The notes under the pieces were generated by a model. The model was not told the DNA's origin. It worked only from the letters and a program-made list of their open reading frames with translations, and made no database searches. From Rhodospirillaceae bacterium (GTDB taxonomy: Bacteria; Pseudomonadota; Alphaproteobacteria; Dongiales; Dongiaceae): a stretch of 64,000 nucleotides of DNA. This document shows positions 17,068-27,677 of this stretch, one piece after another (position 1 is the stretch's first letter; each line of letters opens with the position of its first letter). Made by a program: the position numbers and the translations under genes. Location of the stretch: positions 682,001 to 746,000 of the forward strand of contig JADJQM010000001.1 of the NCBI GenBank assembly GCA_016712715.1. Reading direction: 5' to 3'.

Positions 17068-17365
17068 GTTCTTTGTGTGTGTCGCAGGGATCTAGCTGGG
17101 ATGAGCGGGATCTGGAGAGAACCCCCGCGTCGCACGCCACCCCTAAGGTTCCTCAAGAACCCGTCGGAATCCCTGGATCTCAGGTTGAGGACTGAGTGCT
17201 CAATCTGCTGTCAGTGTCAGATTGTGCGATCTTATCGCCGGTGGAGTCATGTTTTTTACGCACCCTCCTGCTTGAGGTGGACGGGATCACCTTCCGCGAA
17301 GCCAGCGATCCCGTTTCTCCTGAAAAAGGGATGCGGCGCTGGAAGATTCCAGAAAAACCACGCAT
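17025..17365 (-). ncRNA. Candidate structured RNA downstream of ppa (unidentified)
   Basis: About 340 bases with no convincing protein, bounded by a promoter-like TTGACT (17393-17398) with TTTAAG 17 bases on, and by a strong terminator (17035-17067). Between them are many perfect short hairpins on the minus strand: CGGGATC/GATCCCG, GCGAT/ATCGC, CAATCTG/CAGATTG, CTCAG/CTGAG and GGTTC/GAACC. It matches none of the hallmarks I know for RNase P, SRP RNA, tmRNA or 6S RNA. A small basic ORF (61 codons from 17365) overlaps it but lacks ribosome-site spacing. Confidence 0.35.
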
Positions 17366-17399
17366 CTCCCTTAAAGCATAGGGGTTCGATAAAGTCAAG

Positions 17400-17452
17400 A
17401 ATTACGCAATAAAAATGCGCGTATTGCGCAACATTTATTGCATTTATTGCGC
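17400..17452. promoter_or_regulatory. Cluster of ATTGCG/GCAATA boxes
   Basis: Directly after the ppa stop the AT-rich stretch repeats GCAATA or its complement at least four times, including palindromic TTGCGCAA, just upstream of the TTGACT element. This looks like a regulator-binding array for the transcript that follows on the minus strand. The regulator is unknown. Confidence 0.35.
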
Positions 17453-17453
17453 T

Positions 17454-17993
17454 TTATTTGTGGCTCGGCTTCTTGCCGTCTTCGATCGCCTTCCGAATGA
17501 TGTTGACTGCTTCCTCGGTCTCCGCCCAGCGCGAGAACTTGACCCACTTGCCCTTCTCCAGGTCCTTGTAATGGCTGAAGAAATGCTGGACCTGGTCGCG
17601 CAGGACCTCGGGCAGGTCACGGTACGAGCTGACGTTGGAATAGAACGGATGCAGCTTGTCGACCGGCACGGCGATGATCTTTTCGTCGCCGCCGGCTTCG
17701 TCTTCCATCATCAGGCAGCCCACCGGGCGCGAGCGGACAATGGCGCCGGGAACGACCGGGGTCGGCCCCAGGACCATGATGTCGAGCGGATCGCCATCGC
17801 CGCCCAAAGTGTGCGGGATGAAGCCGTAATTGCCGGGATAGAACATCGCCGTATAGAGGAACCGGTCGACGAACATCGCGCCGGATTCCTTGTCGAGCTC
17901 GTATTTCACCGGGGTGCCACCGAGGGGAATCTCGATGACGGCGTTAATGTCGTAGGGCGGGTTCTCGCCGATCTTGATCTTGTTGATATCCAT
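17454..17993 (-). CDS. ppa: Inorganic pyrophosphatase
   Basis: A 179-residue cytoplasmic family-I pyrophosphatase that hydrolyses pyrophosphate and pulls biosynthetic reactions forward. The metal-binding signature DGDPLDIMVL is present, with IEIPLGGTPVKYELDKESG and FYPGNYGFIPHT around the active site. Length and ends are normal. The ATG at 17993 follows GAAAGAGACC. It stands alone on the minus strand. Confidence 0.95.
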   Translation of the reverse strand: MDINKIKIGENPPYDINAVIEIPLGGTPVKYELDKESGAMFVDRFLYTAMFYPGNYGFIPHTLGGDGDPLDIMVLGPTPVVPGAIVRSRPVGCLMMEDEAGGDEKIIAVPVDKLHPFYSNVSSYRDLPEVLRDQVQHFFSHYKDLEKGKWVKFSRWAETEEAVNIIRKAIEDGKKPSHK

Positions 17994-18103
17994 TTTGGTC
18001 TCTTTCAGGCTGACGCGCCCCGCTGGGCCCGTTTATGCTGCACTGCAAATAAAGACCAATCGGCTCGCTTCGCAACAAAAAAGCGCCGGCTGCGGCAATC
18101 GTC

Positions 18104-18141
18104 ACAAAAAAACCCCGCGACCGGTTGTCCGGAAGCGGGGT
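18104..18141 (-). terminator. Rho-independent terminator of the 18160 gene
   Basis: ACCCCGC (18112-18118) pairs with GCGGGGT (18135-18141) with a nested CCGG/CCGG stem. On the minus strand the hairpin is followed by TTTTTTT, 19 bases after the lipoprotein stop. Confidence 0.75.
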
Positions 18142-18159
18142 TTCTTCAAAAACGCCGTG

Positions 18160-18540
18160 TCAGTTCAGGACGTTATAGCCACGGCCGGCCATGCAGCGGC
18201 GATAGACCTCGCGCTGGTTCTGGACACCCGTGACCGCGCCGCCGCCAAGACCCAGGGCACCGCCGCCGGCAGCGCCCACCGCAGCACCCGTGCCGGCGCT
18301 GACGCCGCCCACCAGGGCACCGGTGATGGCGCCAAGTGCCGCGCCCGCTGCCGCGCCACCCAGGGCGCCCACAGCGGCATCACCCACCGGGCTGACCTGG
18401 TTGGCGTATTGCTCGCACTCGTAATTATCCTGGGAATAGCGCGACGAATCGACGCCCTTGGTGTCAACCATCGGCTGGCTGTAGCTGGAACACGCCGCCA
18501 GCATCGATGCCGTCAAAACCGCCGCCACAATCCGCTTCAT
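18160..18540 (-). CDS. Glycine-zipper lipoprotein
   Basis: A 126-residue predicted lipoprotein: signal peptide with lipobox LAAC (Cys at about 17), a polar segment with YECEQYANQVSPVGDAA, a long Gly/Ala zipper (about residues 55-105) and a Cys-containing tail RCMAGRGYNVLN. Glycine zippers of this kind insert in or line the outer membrane. It is a paralogue of the next gene (18699-19061), sharing the ANQVSP block and the C-MxGRGY tail, but only this copy is lipid-anchored. Function unknown. Confidence 0.75.
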   Translation of the reverse strand: MKRIVAAVLTASMLAACSSYSQPMVDTKGVDSSRYSQDNYECEQYANQVSPVGDAAVGALGGAAAGAALGAITGALVGGVSAGTGAAVGAAGGGALGLGGGAVTGVQNQREVYRRCMAGRGYNVLN

Positions 18541-18698
18541 GTTAAGTCCCTTTCTTGCTTCTCATTCCGGCGGCCGGCCTGCGTGACCGGGGAGAGCCGG
18601 ATAACCATAAATCACACGTATTATAGATCGTTTCCCTGCCCTCCCGAACACTCAATTTTAAGTGAGCGGCCGGGTCCCGGGGCCTTAAGCAGGGCCTT

Positions 18699-19061
18699 TT
18701 AGTAGTAGGTGCTGTAGCCGCGCCCACGCATGCAGTTGTTGAGCACCTGTTTCTGGTTCTGGGTGCCGGTATAGGCACCGCCGGCCAGGCCCAGGACGCC
18801 GCCCGCGGCAGCACCGACCGCAGCGCCTTCGCCGACACTGACACCCTTGAACAGCGCACCCGAGAGGGCGCCCAGGGCCGCACCGCCGGCCGCGCCACCG
18901 AGGGCGCCCACGGCCGCATCCTGGACCGGGCTCACCTGGTTGGCATAGGCCTGGCACTCGGCCAGATCCTGGTTGTAATTGCCCTGAGCAAAAACACTGG
19001 GGGCAAAAGCACCGGTGCTCAGAACCGTCAGCGTCGCAGCCAGCAGAAGAATGCGTTTCAT
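18699..19061 (-). CDS. Glycine-zipper secreted protein, paralogue of the neighbour
   Basis: A 120-residue exported protein with a cleavable signal peptide (cut near SVFAQG), the motif ECQAYANQVSPVQDAA, a Gly/Ala zipper over about residues 50-100, and the tail NCMRGRGYSTYY. The gene lies 158 bases upstream of its paralogue on the same strand; each has its own ribosome site. The conserved Cys before the zipper and the Cys in the tail could form a disulfide. Probably an envelope structural or stress protein; function not known. Confidence 0.75.
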   Translation of the reverse strand: MKRILLLAATLTVLSTGAFAPSVFAQGNYNQDLAECQAYANQVSPVQDAAVGALGGAAGGAALGALSGALFKGVSVGEGAAVGAAAGGVLGLAGGAYTGTQNQKQVLNNCMRGRGYSTYY

Positions 19062-19214
19062 GATCTGATCCCTTTCCCAACCGATTTCAGCTTTGGGTCA
19101 CCAGGTCGCCATGACCGGCCCCGTTGCTGAAAGAATTAGGCGATCCCGCGGATTTCCGCAGTGACCGGGGACACAATTTGGGCGTGATACGGCGCACAGT
19201 CCCGGCCGGGACGA

Positions 19215-19673
19215 TCAGTCCCAATGCGGGGTCAGGGCCACCATCAGCATGTCGGCCCTGTCGCCCGAGCGCGACAGCGGCAGCATGGCCGCTTCATAGC
19301 GAATGAAACGGCCGGCATAGGGAATCTGCCGCTGGTAATAACCAGGCCGTCCCTCATCTATCGTGGTGCTGAAACTGGCATGGGCCATGGCGTAGTAGTC
19401 AGGCGGAAAACACTCGTCGAGATAGCGCCTCGTGCAATCGACGCCGAACAGCTCGACCTGTCTGGTGCCGTCCAGGCGGCACCAGAAGCGCCGTGGGTTT
19501 TCCACCACATCGAACAGGCTGAGATCGCCCAGGGCATAGGGCATCTCGGTTGGATCGATATCGGCGCGCAACGGCAACCGGCGTCCTCCCCGCTTGGCGT
19601 CCCAGAGAGCGACGACCCGCTTGAGCACCGGGTGCTCCGCCTTGGCGAGTATGCCAGCGACATGATCGTCCAT
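19215..19673 (-). CDS. PAS_5-type sensor-like protein
   Basis: A 152-residue soluble protein resembling the PAS_5 family common in Rhodospirillales and Rhizobiales. Conserved features include LWDAKRGGRRLPLRADIDP, which opens the domain, and LFDVVENPRRFWCRLDGT in the middle. There is no output domain, so it may bind a ligand and act through a partner. It is a single gene; upstream lies the oppositely oriented GntR regulator. Confidence 0.7.
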   Translation of the reverse strand: MDDHVAGILAKAEHPVLKRVVALWDAKRGGRRLPLRADIDPTEMPYALGDLSLFDVVENPRRFWCRLDGTRQVELFGVDCTRRYLDECFPPDYYAMAHASFSTTIDEGRPGYYQRQIPYAGRFIRYEAAMLPLSRSGDRADMLMVALTPHWD

Positions 19674-19852
19674 CGTTTGATATCTACCCCCAATGATCGA
19701 TCGTCAGTATGACCGCCTTTCGCAACCCAAATCCAGGAAGCAAAACACCGCAGGTCCAGACCGGGCTATATACAGCCTGGTATTGACAGGCCCCACCGGC
19801 GCTATAGACAGGACGTCACGCCTTCCATTTCCAGATAGGGCCGGCCGATTCC

Positions 19853-20607
19853 ATGGCAAAATCCGAAACCAGCAGGCGAAAAGGCAGCAAGCCGGCGGGC
19901 AATAGCGGGAGCCATACCCCTGCCAATGCCAGCGTCCAGGCGCGCGCCAGCGTGTCCCCGGCCCAGATCTATGAGCAGCTCCGCCAGCGCATCGCCACCC
20001 GCACCCATCCGCCGGGGATGCGTCTCAGCGAATCCGACCTTGCCAACGAATTCGGCCTCAGCCGCACGCCGGTACGCCAGGCCCTGCAGCGCCTGGCCAC
20101 CGACGGTCTGGTCAGCATCAAGAACGGTGTCGGCGTCACCGTGACCGACCTCGACCGCGCCGAGATCGACCAGGCCTACTATCTGCGCTGCCAGCTGGCC
20201 GCCATGATCGGCCATACATCACCGCGCCCGCCGTCACCGCAGGACATGGCCAATCTCAGGCGCTGCACGGCAGGGTCAAGGCGCTGCTCAACCGGCGCGG
20301 CGCCATGCCGCTCAACGAATTCTCCGAGCTGTGCGAGCGCTTCCATAACCTCGTCAACAATGTCATCGGCTCGCGCATGCTGCGCGACTTCATCGAGATC
20401 CTCTATCACCAGACCGATCGCTTCTGGTTCGGCTGGATGAGCGAGGCCGACATGCGCGCCGAGGTGACTCATTTCCTGCACGAGGTCGAGGAGACGCAGC
20501 GCGCCCTCGAGATCAACGATTTCGAAGCCGTGGGCTATATCCGCCGCAACCACATCACCATGATGCTGGCCCGCATGGCGGCCTTGCGCGACCAAGCGCA
20601 AGAATAG
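19853..20607 (+). pseudogene. GntR family (FCD-type) transcriptional regulator, frameshifted
   Basis: Joined over one frameshift this is a regulator of about 251 residues. After a basic disordered tail of about 35 residues comes a winged helix (residues about 38-105) with LRQRIATRTHPPGMRLSESD and SRTPVRQALQRLATDGLV, then a C-terminal FCD ligand domain with the histidine-rich part ERFHNLVNN and YIRRNHITMML. Frame is lost near 20257, where one C appears missing in AATCTCAGG. The target operon is not evident; no metabolic operon is adjacent. Confidence 0.8.
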
Positions 20608-20630
20608 CTCCGAGCGGTACTCACCGGCCA

Positions 20631-21140
20631 TCATCGCTTGATGGCGTAGAGGCTGCACGGCGTTCCGTCATGGACCATATCGCGTTCATGGCGCAGCCCG
20701 GCTTTGAGGGCCGTGCGCCGGGACGCCTCGTTCTGCGGATCGATCAAGGCAATGAGGCGCGTCAGACCCAACGTGCCGAAGCCATGGCGCACAAGCGCCG
20801 TGGCGATCTCGGCCCCCAGGCCCTGGCGCCAATGTGATTTCGCCAGCAGATAGGCGATCTCGATCTGGGTCTTTCCATCAATCTCCCAGGGGATCAGACC
20901 GGCGCGGCCGATGAAAGACTGGTTCCCTTTGTCGATTGCCGCCCACAGGCCCAGCGCCGGATGATCTGGATCGCCGCCACCAGTGAACCAGGCCAACTCT
21001 TCGGCCGTCTCGGCGCGGGTCAGCGTGCCTTCGGGGAAGTAGCGGCGAATATCGGGATCGGCGTAGAGTGCCGCAAGGGCGTCGAGATCACCCGGTTCGA
21101 GACGCCGCAGAATGACGCGGTCGGTTTCCAGGATCTGCAT
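20631..21140 (-). CDS. GNAT family N-acetyltransferase (RimJ/RimL-like)
   Basis: A 169-residue acetyltransferase of the RimJ/RimL branch. It begins with the family's ETDRVILRRLEPGDLDAL and has the acetyl-CoA loop HWRQGLGAEIATALVRHGF at about residues 107-125, then LIALIDPQNEASRRTALKAG. This branch often modifies ribosomal protein N-termini or small molecules. It may be co-transcribed with the DUF1513 gene, whose stop is five bases upstream of its start. Confidence 0.82.
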   Translation of the reverse strand: MQILETDRVILRRLEPGDLDALAALYADPDIRRYFPEGTLTRAETAEELAWFTGGGDPDHPALGLWAAIDKGNQSFIGRAGLIPWEIDGKTQIEIAYLLAKSHWRQGLGAEIATALVRHGFGTLGLTRLIALIDPQNEASRRTALKAGLRHERDMVHDGTPCSLYAIKR

Positions 21141-21145
21141 GGAAA

Positions 21146-22156
21146 TCAGCCGGCGCGGGCAAACGATAGATGATTATCCCACTGCAGCGGATCGACGGGA
21201 CGCGCTTCGGCGACCATCACGGCAGCCCCCGCCACGCGAACCAGCAACCGCCTGCCATGGCCGGAGGTGAGCAGAAATTCGCCGGCGGCCCCAACACCGG
21301 CAACGCCGCAGGTATCGGCAAGTTCGACCATGCCAAGATAGCTACCGTCATCGCCAGACCAGAACGCAGCGAGCCCACCGCGCGGTGCGGTCGCACAGAT
21401 CACCGCGCCTGCACCGTCGACGGCCACGCTGCCGATATAACCCGCCATGCGCCGATGCACATCGCGCGGCAGGTCCAGGAACACCACCTGCCCCGCCGCG
21501 TCGATGATGCCCACCAGGGGGCGGAGGTCGGTGGCTGGGTCCTGGTCCTGGGCACCGAAGGCGATGCGCCCATCCCGGAGCCGCGCCAGATGACGCAGCG
21601 AGAGGGTTTCCAGTTCCTCATTCAGCACGGTCTTTTGCTGCAGTGCGCCGGTTGACGCCGCAAGGCGCACCAGACTGGAGTTGATGGGATCGGTTGCGTT
21701 GCGATCGACGATCCCGCCATTGCCGATGACGAGGTCGCGGCCATCCGCCGACCACAGCAATTCGTGGGGCTCGATGCCATGGGTAGAGAAGCTGTCACGC
21801 AAGGCGCCGCTCGCAACCTCATAAACGCCGATATGGCCGAGCTGCGCCCTGCCCTCGCTTTGCGTCGTGTAAAGCAGGCTGCCATCGGTCGAGAACACGC
21901 CATGGCCATCGAAGCTGCAGTTCGGCAAGGGACTGAGCCCGCGCAACAGGGCACCGCTCCCAAGCTCGCAGATCATCACCATCGGCCCCGGCTTGCGCCC
22001 GACGATGGCGCAAACATTCCTCGCCGGATCGGCGATGACGTCATGCGCGCGGTAGCCGAGGTCGCGTCGCCACATCTCGACACCGTCAGCCGCCAGGGCA
22101 ACCGCTGCGAACGCGTTGTTCATGCCGCAAGCCGCGAGATGGATTGGGCTGCGCAT
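21146..22156 (-). CDS. DUF1513 beta-propeller-like protein
   Basis: A 336-residue protein with repeated beta-strand blades, matching DUF1513 (landmarks SFDGHGVFSTDGSLLYTT, GIEPHELLWSADGRDLVIGNGG). The family accompanies imelysin and di-haem oxidoreductase genes. The usual Tat or Sec signal is not evident; the ATG at 22156 is chosen for AGAGGG upstream, but a frame error near the start could hide a signal. It is the last member of the metal cluster on this strand, 41 bases after the imelysin stop. Confidence 0.75.
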   Translation of the reverse strand: MRSPIHLAACGMNNAFAAVALAADGVEMWRRDLGYRAHDVIADPARNVCAIVGRKPGPMVMICELGSGALLRGLSPLPNCSFDGHGVFSTDGSLLYTTQSEGRAQLGHIGVYEVASGALRDSFSTHGIEPHELLWSADGRDLVIGNGGIVDRNATDPINSSLVRLAASTGALQQKTVLNEELETLSLRHLARLRDGRIAFGAQDQDPATDLRPLVGIIDAAGQVVFLDLPRDVHRRMAGYIGSVAVDGAGAVICATAPRGGLAAFWSGDDGSYLGMVELADTCGVAGVGAAGEFLLTSGHGRRLLVRVAGAAVMVAEARPVDPLQWDNHLSFARAG

Positions 22157-22196
22157 AATGCCGGCCCTCTTTAACCAATCGTCATGGATAGATCGA

Positions 22197-23386
22197 TCAA
22201 GAGCCGTCCCCATCCAGCTCATTGAAGCCCAGGGTGATCCCGGTCGCCGGCGGCACCTTCTGGCGCAGGATATCGCGCAAATGGTTGATCTTCACGATGA
22301 GATCCGTCGCATTCTTGCGCCGATCTTCATCGGAGATCTGCGGCGAACAACCTTCAATGATGACCCCTTCAAGCTTCAATTCATCCAGCAGCTGACAATG
22401 CTCGTTCGGTGCCTTCGCCCCGAATGAAACGCCTGGTGCGTCGAGAACATCGACGAAGGCCTTCTCAACCTCAGCGACGAGATCAGCATGATCGGGCCTG
22501 AGCAAGGTCGCGGATCCGCCCACTCCATGGAACGAGTTCTGCGCGGTCGCAAGGTTGAGGTTGATGTTCCGTCCCGATCTGGAAGATCGCCATTGCTCGG
22601 CGGCCTTCGGGTTCTGCGAGGCGATATCGGCACCCAGCGGCGCGCCGATTTTCTGCTCGGCCACGATCTGCAGCATGGTGAGGAGATTGGTATAGAACTG
22701 CGTCGTGGCCTCGACCGCGTTGGCGGCAAAAGGTGTGGCCGCCTTCGCCGGATCACCCACGACAGCCGTCCAGGCAGCTTCGCACTCTTCCGCAATCGCC
22801 AGGAGATTGGCGGTAATGGCACGTAAAATCGCGCACGACGCGCGGCCTTCGGGCCCAGGAAGAAGTCATCGACGGGATTGGCAGCCTTCTCGTCGCCGTA
22901 GAGCAGACGTTCGAGCGCCGGCAGGCCTTGAATGGCGACGCTGGCTTCGGCGAAGCGCTTGGGTTCAAGCTCCGCCGGATCGTTGCTGGCCACCAGCGCG
23001 GCCAGTTGCTTTGCAACCACGTTCCGCCGCTCCGGCCAATAAGCGAAACGCTCTGCCCGCTGACCTTCCGAGAGGGGGCCGAGACGGAACTGCTGCGCGC
23101 GCATCCACGCGTCGGAAACCGGGGCAAACCCTTTCCCCGCAATGTCGAGCTTGGCAGCCGACGGCGCTTTCTCCAGATCCGCCGCATCCTTGGCCCAAAC
23201 GGCGCAGGCCTTGCGCAGACTGGTGAAGGCCGGCAGCACGATGTTCTTGGCGTAGCCGGCATTGAACGCGCCGAAATCCGGTGTCGCCGCGCGCGCCTGG
23301 CGCGCCAAGGCTGGCACCATGCTGGCCGCGATCATGGCGGCCAGTGTCTGGCGCCGCGTGATCTTGTCATTGGGTTTGTCGGTCAT
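22197..23386 (-). pseudogene. Imelysin family protein (first), frameshifted
   Basis: Joined over one frameshift this is a periplasmic imelysin of about 395 residues. It starts with a Tat-like signal (KITRRQTLAAMIAASM, cut near ARAATPD), then the helical-bundle segments FGAFNAGYAKNIVLPAF and SVAIQGLPALERLLYGDE, where the GLPALE stretch takes the place of the GxHxxE motif. Frame is lost near 22820, where one G appears missing in GTGCC. Imelysins bind iron or haem in the periplasm. It lies nine bases downstream of the di-haem oxidoreductase. Confidence 0.82.
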
Positions 23387-23395
23387 GTCACGCCT

Positions 23396-24760
23396 TCACA
23401 AACTGGACAAAAAGGAAATCAGCGCCTGCCGGTCGTCGGCCGAGAGCGCCGCCACATGGTCGCGGGCGGAGAGCGCTTCGCCCCCATGCCAAAGGATCGC
23501 TTCAAGGAGGTTGCGGGCGCGGCCATCATGCAGCAAGGAGGCGTTCCCCTCACCGCCAACCGCCCAGCGCAGGCCCCAGAGCGGCGCTGTGCGCCATTCG
23601 GCGCCTAAAGCCTTGCCCTCGATCACCTGCTCGGCAAGTCCGTCGCCCATGTCATGGAGCAGCAGGTCACTATAGGGTGCGATGTGCCGTGTCTTCGCTG
23701 CTCCCGCAGGCCAGACGATATCGTAGCTTGCCTTGTGACAAGCCACGCAGCCGGCCTCCGCGAACAGCGCGCGCCCCTTCGCAATCGTCTCGGCCGATGC
23801 TGTCGGCTCCGGACCATTGGGCAGGACGGATTCGCCAACATAGCGGTCGAGCACCTTCATCAGCGTGCTGGACACCTCAAGGTCCTCGAACTGCGACGAA
23901 GCCCCGCTAGGAGCCGCTCGGCAGATGGTCTGGCGCGCCGTGCATTCGCCATAGGCATCGGGGAAGAGTGGCGTGGAGAGCCCCATATCGGCCAGGAAGG
24001 CATGGGCGTTCTGCGCTTCCATGGTCGGCTGCACGGCCTTCCAGCCGAATCGGCCGAAGGTCCCCGCCTGCTCATCGATCCAGTTCACCCGGCCGGAGAT
24101 TCCATTCGCGTCCTGGTCGTCAGGATCGGCAGCGGTCGTGATCAATTCGGCCGGAATGCTGTCGAGCGGCCCCATGCCATGGATGGCCGGTGCGAGGCGC
24201 AGGCCGGTCACGGTGTTGGCATCGAGCGGGCCATCGGCAAGACCTGCAAGCGTCACGACCGGACGACGCAGTTCCACCACGGTACCATCGCCGAGCTTTG
24301 TTTCGAGCAGCGCATAGTCAACCGAGAATGTGCCTTCGGCGGGGACACCGCGCGCAGCATCGGTCTGCAACTGGTTGCCATAGATCGGATCGGGCGCGCC
24401 ACTTTCCTTGTGGCCGAGCCGCACCAGTAAGGAGGGGCCTAGCGAACCATCCTTGTTCAGCACGCTGCCGCGCGCACCGCCGGGATGACAGGCAACACAG
24501 GAGCGGGCGTTGAACATCGGCCCCAGCCCATCGGCAGCCTCGGTCGAGGATGGCGCCGACACCCAGATTCGCTCGAAGATCGACTGGCCGATGACGTTTT
24601 CCATCCGCGCCACTGCATCATCACTCAGCGCCGGGTCGCGGATGACTTGCACGGTGGGCGTGTGCTTGTGGGTATCCTCGGCCCCGGCGATGGTGCTGCC
24701 GACAACGACAACGAAGAGTGCCGGGATTGTGACAGCGAGAGCAAAGCGGTTACGCCACAC
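23396..24760 (-). CDS. Di-haem oxidoreductase (DHOR) family c-type cytochrome
   Basis: A 454-residue exported cytochrome. A signal anchor (residues 1-28) precedes two haem c sites, CVACH at 88-92 and CVACH at 338-342. The remainder follows the di-haem oxidoreductase family once called thiol oxidoreductase, usually encoded next to imelysin genes. It starts with GTG at 24760 and overlaps the multicopper oxidase stop by eleven bases, showing tight coupling. It probably passes electrons in periplasmic iron handling; the substrate is not established. Confidence 0.87.
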   Translation of the reverse strand: MWRNRFALAVTIPALFVVVVGSTIAGAEDTHKHTPTVQVIRDPALSDDAVARMENVIGQSIFERIWVSAPSSTEAADGLGPMFNARSCVACHPGGARGSVLNKDGSLGPSLLVRLGHKESGAPDPIYGNQLQTDAARGVPAEGTFSVDYALLETKLGDGTVVELRRPVVTLAGLADGPLDANTVTGLRLAPAIHGMGPLDSIPAELITTAADPDDQDANGISGRVNWIDEQAGTFGRFGWKAVQPTMEAQNAHAFLADMGLSTPLFPDAYGECTARQTICRAAPSGASSQFEDLEVSSTLMKVLDRYVGESVLPNGPEPTASAETIAKGRALFAEAGCVACHKASYDIVWPAGAAKTRHIAPYSDLLLHDMGDGLAEQVIEGKALGAEWRTAPLWGLRWAVGGEGNASLLHDGRARNLLEAILWHGGEALSARDHVAALSADDRQALISFLSSL

Positions 24761-26255
24761 GGAAGATCCCCATCATGCCGGTGTCCTGATGCTCAATGAT
24801 ATGGCAGTGAATCATCCAATCCCCCGGATTGTCCGCCACCAGCGCGATCTTCACCCGCTCCTTGGGTGCCACGAGGGTGGTGTCGGCGAAATGCGGCACG
24901 ATATCGCCTTTGCTGGAGGATAGCACCTTGAACGTATGGCCGTGGAGATGGACCGGGTGGATATGCGGGGTCTGGTTGATCAATTCGACGACATAAGTGC
25001 GGCCGCGCCGGAAGGTCACCAGAGGCGGCGGCAGCACTTCGAGGGACTGGCTGGGCCAGGGCTGGCCGTTAAGCGCCCAGAAGGTATTGGGTGGCAGGCA
25101 GAGCGCATCGGCATAGCGCAGCACAGATCCGTCAGGCAGCACCAGGTCCGGCGGCAGATCGGCCGGCGTAGAGCTGGCGCTGAGGCGCAGTTGGAAGGTT
25201 TCCGCGCCCGCGAGAAGCGGTTCCGGAATTGCCGACGGCTTGAGTGGCGCCGGTACGAATTCCGGGCGCTGCAGGGCCGGGCCGACCGCCTCCAGCTCGG
25301 CCATCACGATCGGCTGGGCGGCGTAGTAGTTCACCAACTGGATCCGTGTGCCGGGCGTGGCCGGCGCGCGCAGGGAAAGATCGGCGCGCATCGCCGGTCC
25401 CATGCGCCAGCTCTTCAGCTTCAGCGGCGGCAGGGGATTGCCGTCGGTCGCGATCACCCAGGCCTCCGTGCCGGTGACACCCAGGTCGATCACCCGCGCC
25501 ATGTCGAGATTGAGGAAGCGGATCCGGATATCGCCACCGGCCGGCACCTGGAAGACCGGATGCTCCTGGTCGTTGATGGTGCGGTGCTGGCCGAAGGTGC
25601 CGGCCTTGGCAGCGCCTTCCGGAGTGATCATCGGCGTGAATTTGCCGCCATCGTCGATGCGCCAGTCGCGATAGGCGCAGACCAGGTCATGATCATGGGG
25701 ACGCGTCTCGTCGCCTTCCACCACCAGCACACCGGCAAGACCGCGGCCCAGTTGCTCGACAGTGTTGCAATGCGGGTGGAAGAAGAAGGTGCCTGTGTCC
25801 GGCGGCTGGAAGCGATAGGTGAAGCTCTCACCGGGCAGCACAGGGGGCTGCGTGAGATAGGGTACACCATCCATCGCCACCGGCAATCGGATGCCATGCC
25901 AGTGAATGGTGGTGTGTTCCTTGATCTGGTTGACGAGCCTCGCCTCCAGCCAATCGCCCTGCTTCAGGCGAATGACGGTGGGGCCGTCGCCATCGGCGTA
26001 ATCGTAGATATCGTTGGGCGGGATCGGCGCAGGCTTCAGTTGGCGCTTGCGCGCCTTGGCCGTCAGCGTCACCGCTTTAGGCTGCACGCCGGCCGGCATC
26101 TCGGGGGCCACCGGATAGGTCTGGTTGGCGCCCTTGCCGCCCTCGGCCAACGAGCGTGCGGCAAAGTGTCCGACGCCGGCTCCAAGAACGACGCCGCCGA
26201 GCGACAGGATCGCTCGGCGGCGGTTGATGGGCAAATGACCCTGTTTTTTAGGCAT
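24750..26255 (-). CDS. Multicopper oxidase, Tat-exported
   Basis: A 501-residue three-cupredoxin laccase-like oxidase. The Tat signal INRRRAILSLGG is at 10-21. All copper sites are present: HWHG at 118-121, HPHCNT at 160-165, HPVHLHGHTF near 430 and HCHIIEHQDTGM near 480, with Met as axial ligand of type-1 copper. Such enzymes oxidise Fe2+ or Cu+ in the periplasm. The ATG at 26255 is preferred to a TTG three codons earlier. It lies 66 bases downstream of the second imelysin and overlaps the di-haem gene. Confidence 0.9.
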   Translation of the reverse strand: MPKKQGHLPINRRRAILSLGGVVLGAGVGHFAARSLAEGGKGANQTYPVAPEMPAGVQPKAVTLTAKARKRQLKPAPIPPNDIYDYADGDGPTVIRLKQGDWLEARLVNQIKEHTTIHWHGIRLPVAMDGVPYLTQPPVLPGESFTYRFQPPDTGTFFFHPHCNTVEQLGRGLAGVLVVEGDETRPHDHDLVCAYRDWRIDDGGKFTPMITPEGAAKAGTFGQHRTINDQEHPVFQVPAGGDIRIRFLNLDMARVIDLGVTGTEAWVIATDGNPLPPLKLKSWRMGPAMRADLSLRAPATPGTRIQLVNYYAAQPIVMAELEAVGPALQRPEFVPAPLKPSAIPEPLLAGAETFQLRLSASSTPADLPPDLVLPDGSVLRYADALCLPPNTFWALNGQPWPSQSLEVLPPPLVTFRRGRTYVVELINQTPHIHPVHLHGHTFKVLSSSKGDIVPHFADTTLVAPKERVKIALVADNPGDWMIHCHIIEHQDTGMMGIFRVA

Positions 26256-26321
26256 ATCCAGCAAGATCCATCCTGTGACCGCGCCGGGGCATGAGACGCC
26301 CCGCCGCGATCTCGTGGATCA

Positions 26322-27608
<1,287 letters not shown>

Positions 27609-27677
27609 TAGCCCCTCTTGGATCTGAGAATGGAAATGCGACGCATGTGCAGGTTCCTAGCCCAACCCGAGATAGTT

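Noticed and set aside
17025..17365. Assignment of the hairpin-rich region to RNase P, SRP RNA, two-piece tmRNA or 6S RNA
   Set aside because: I could not find the GAGGAAAGUC block, the SRP core, a tag peptide ending in alanines, or a convincing 6S closing stem, so it is left unidentified.
17400..17452. Short repeats after ppa as a CRISPR array
   Set aside because: The units are only six to nine bases, unevenly spaced and without spacers of constant length; no cas gene is present.
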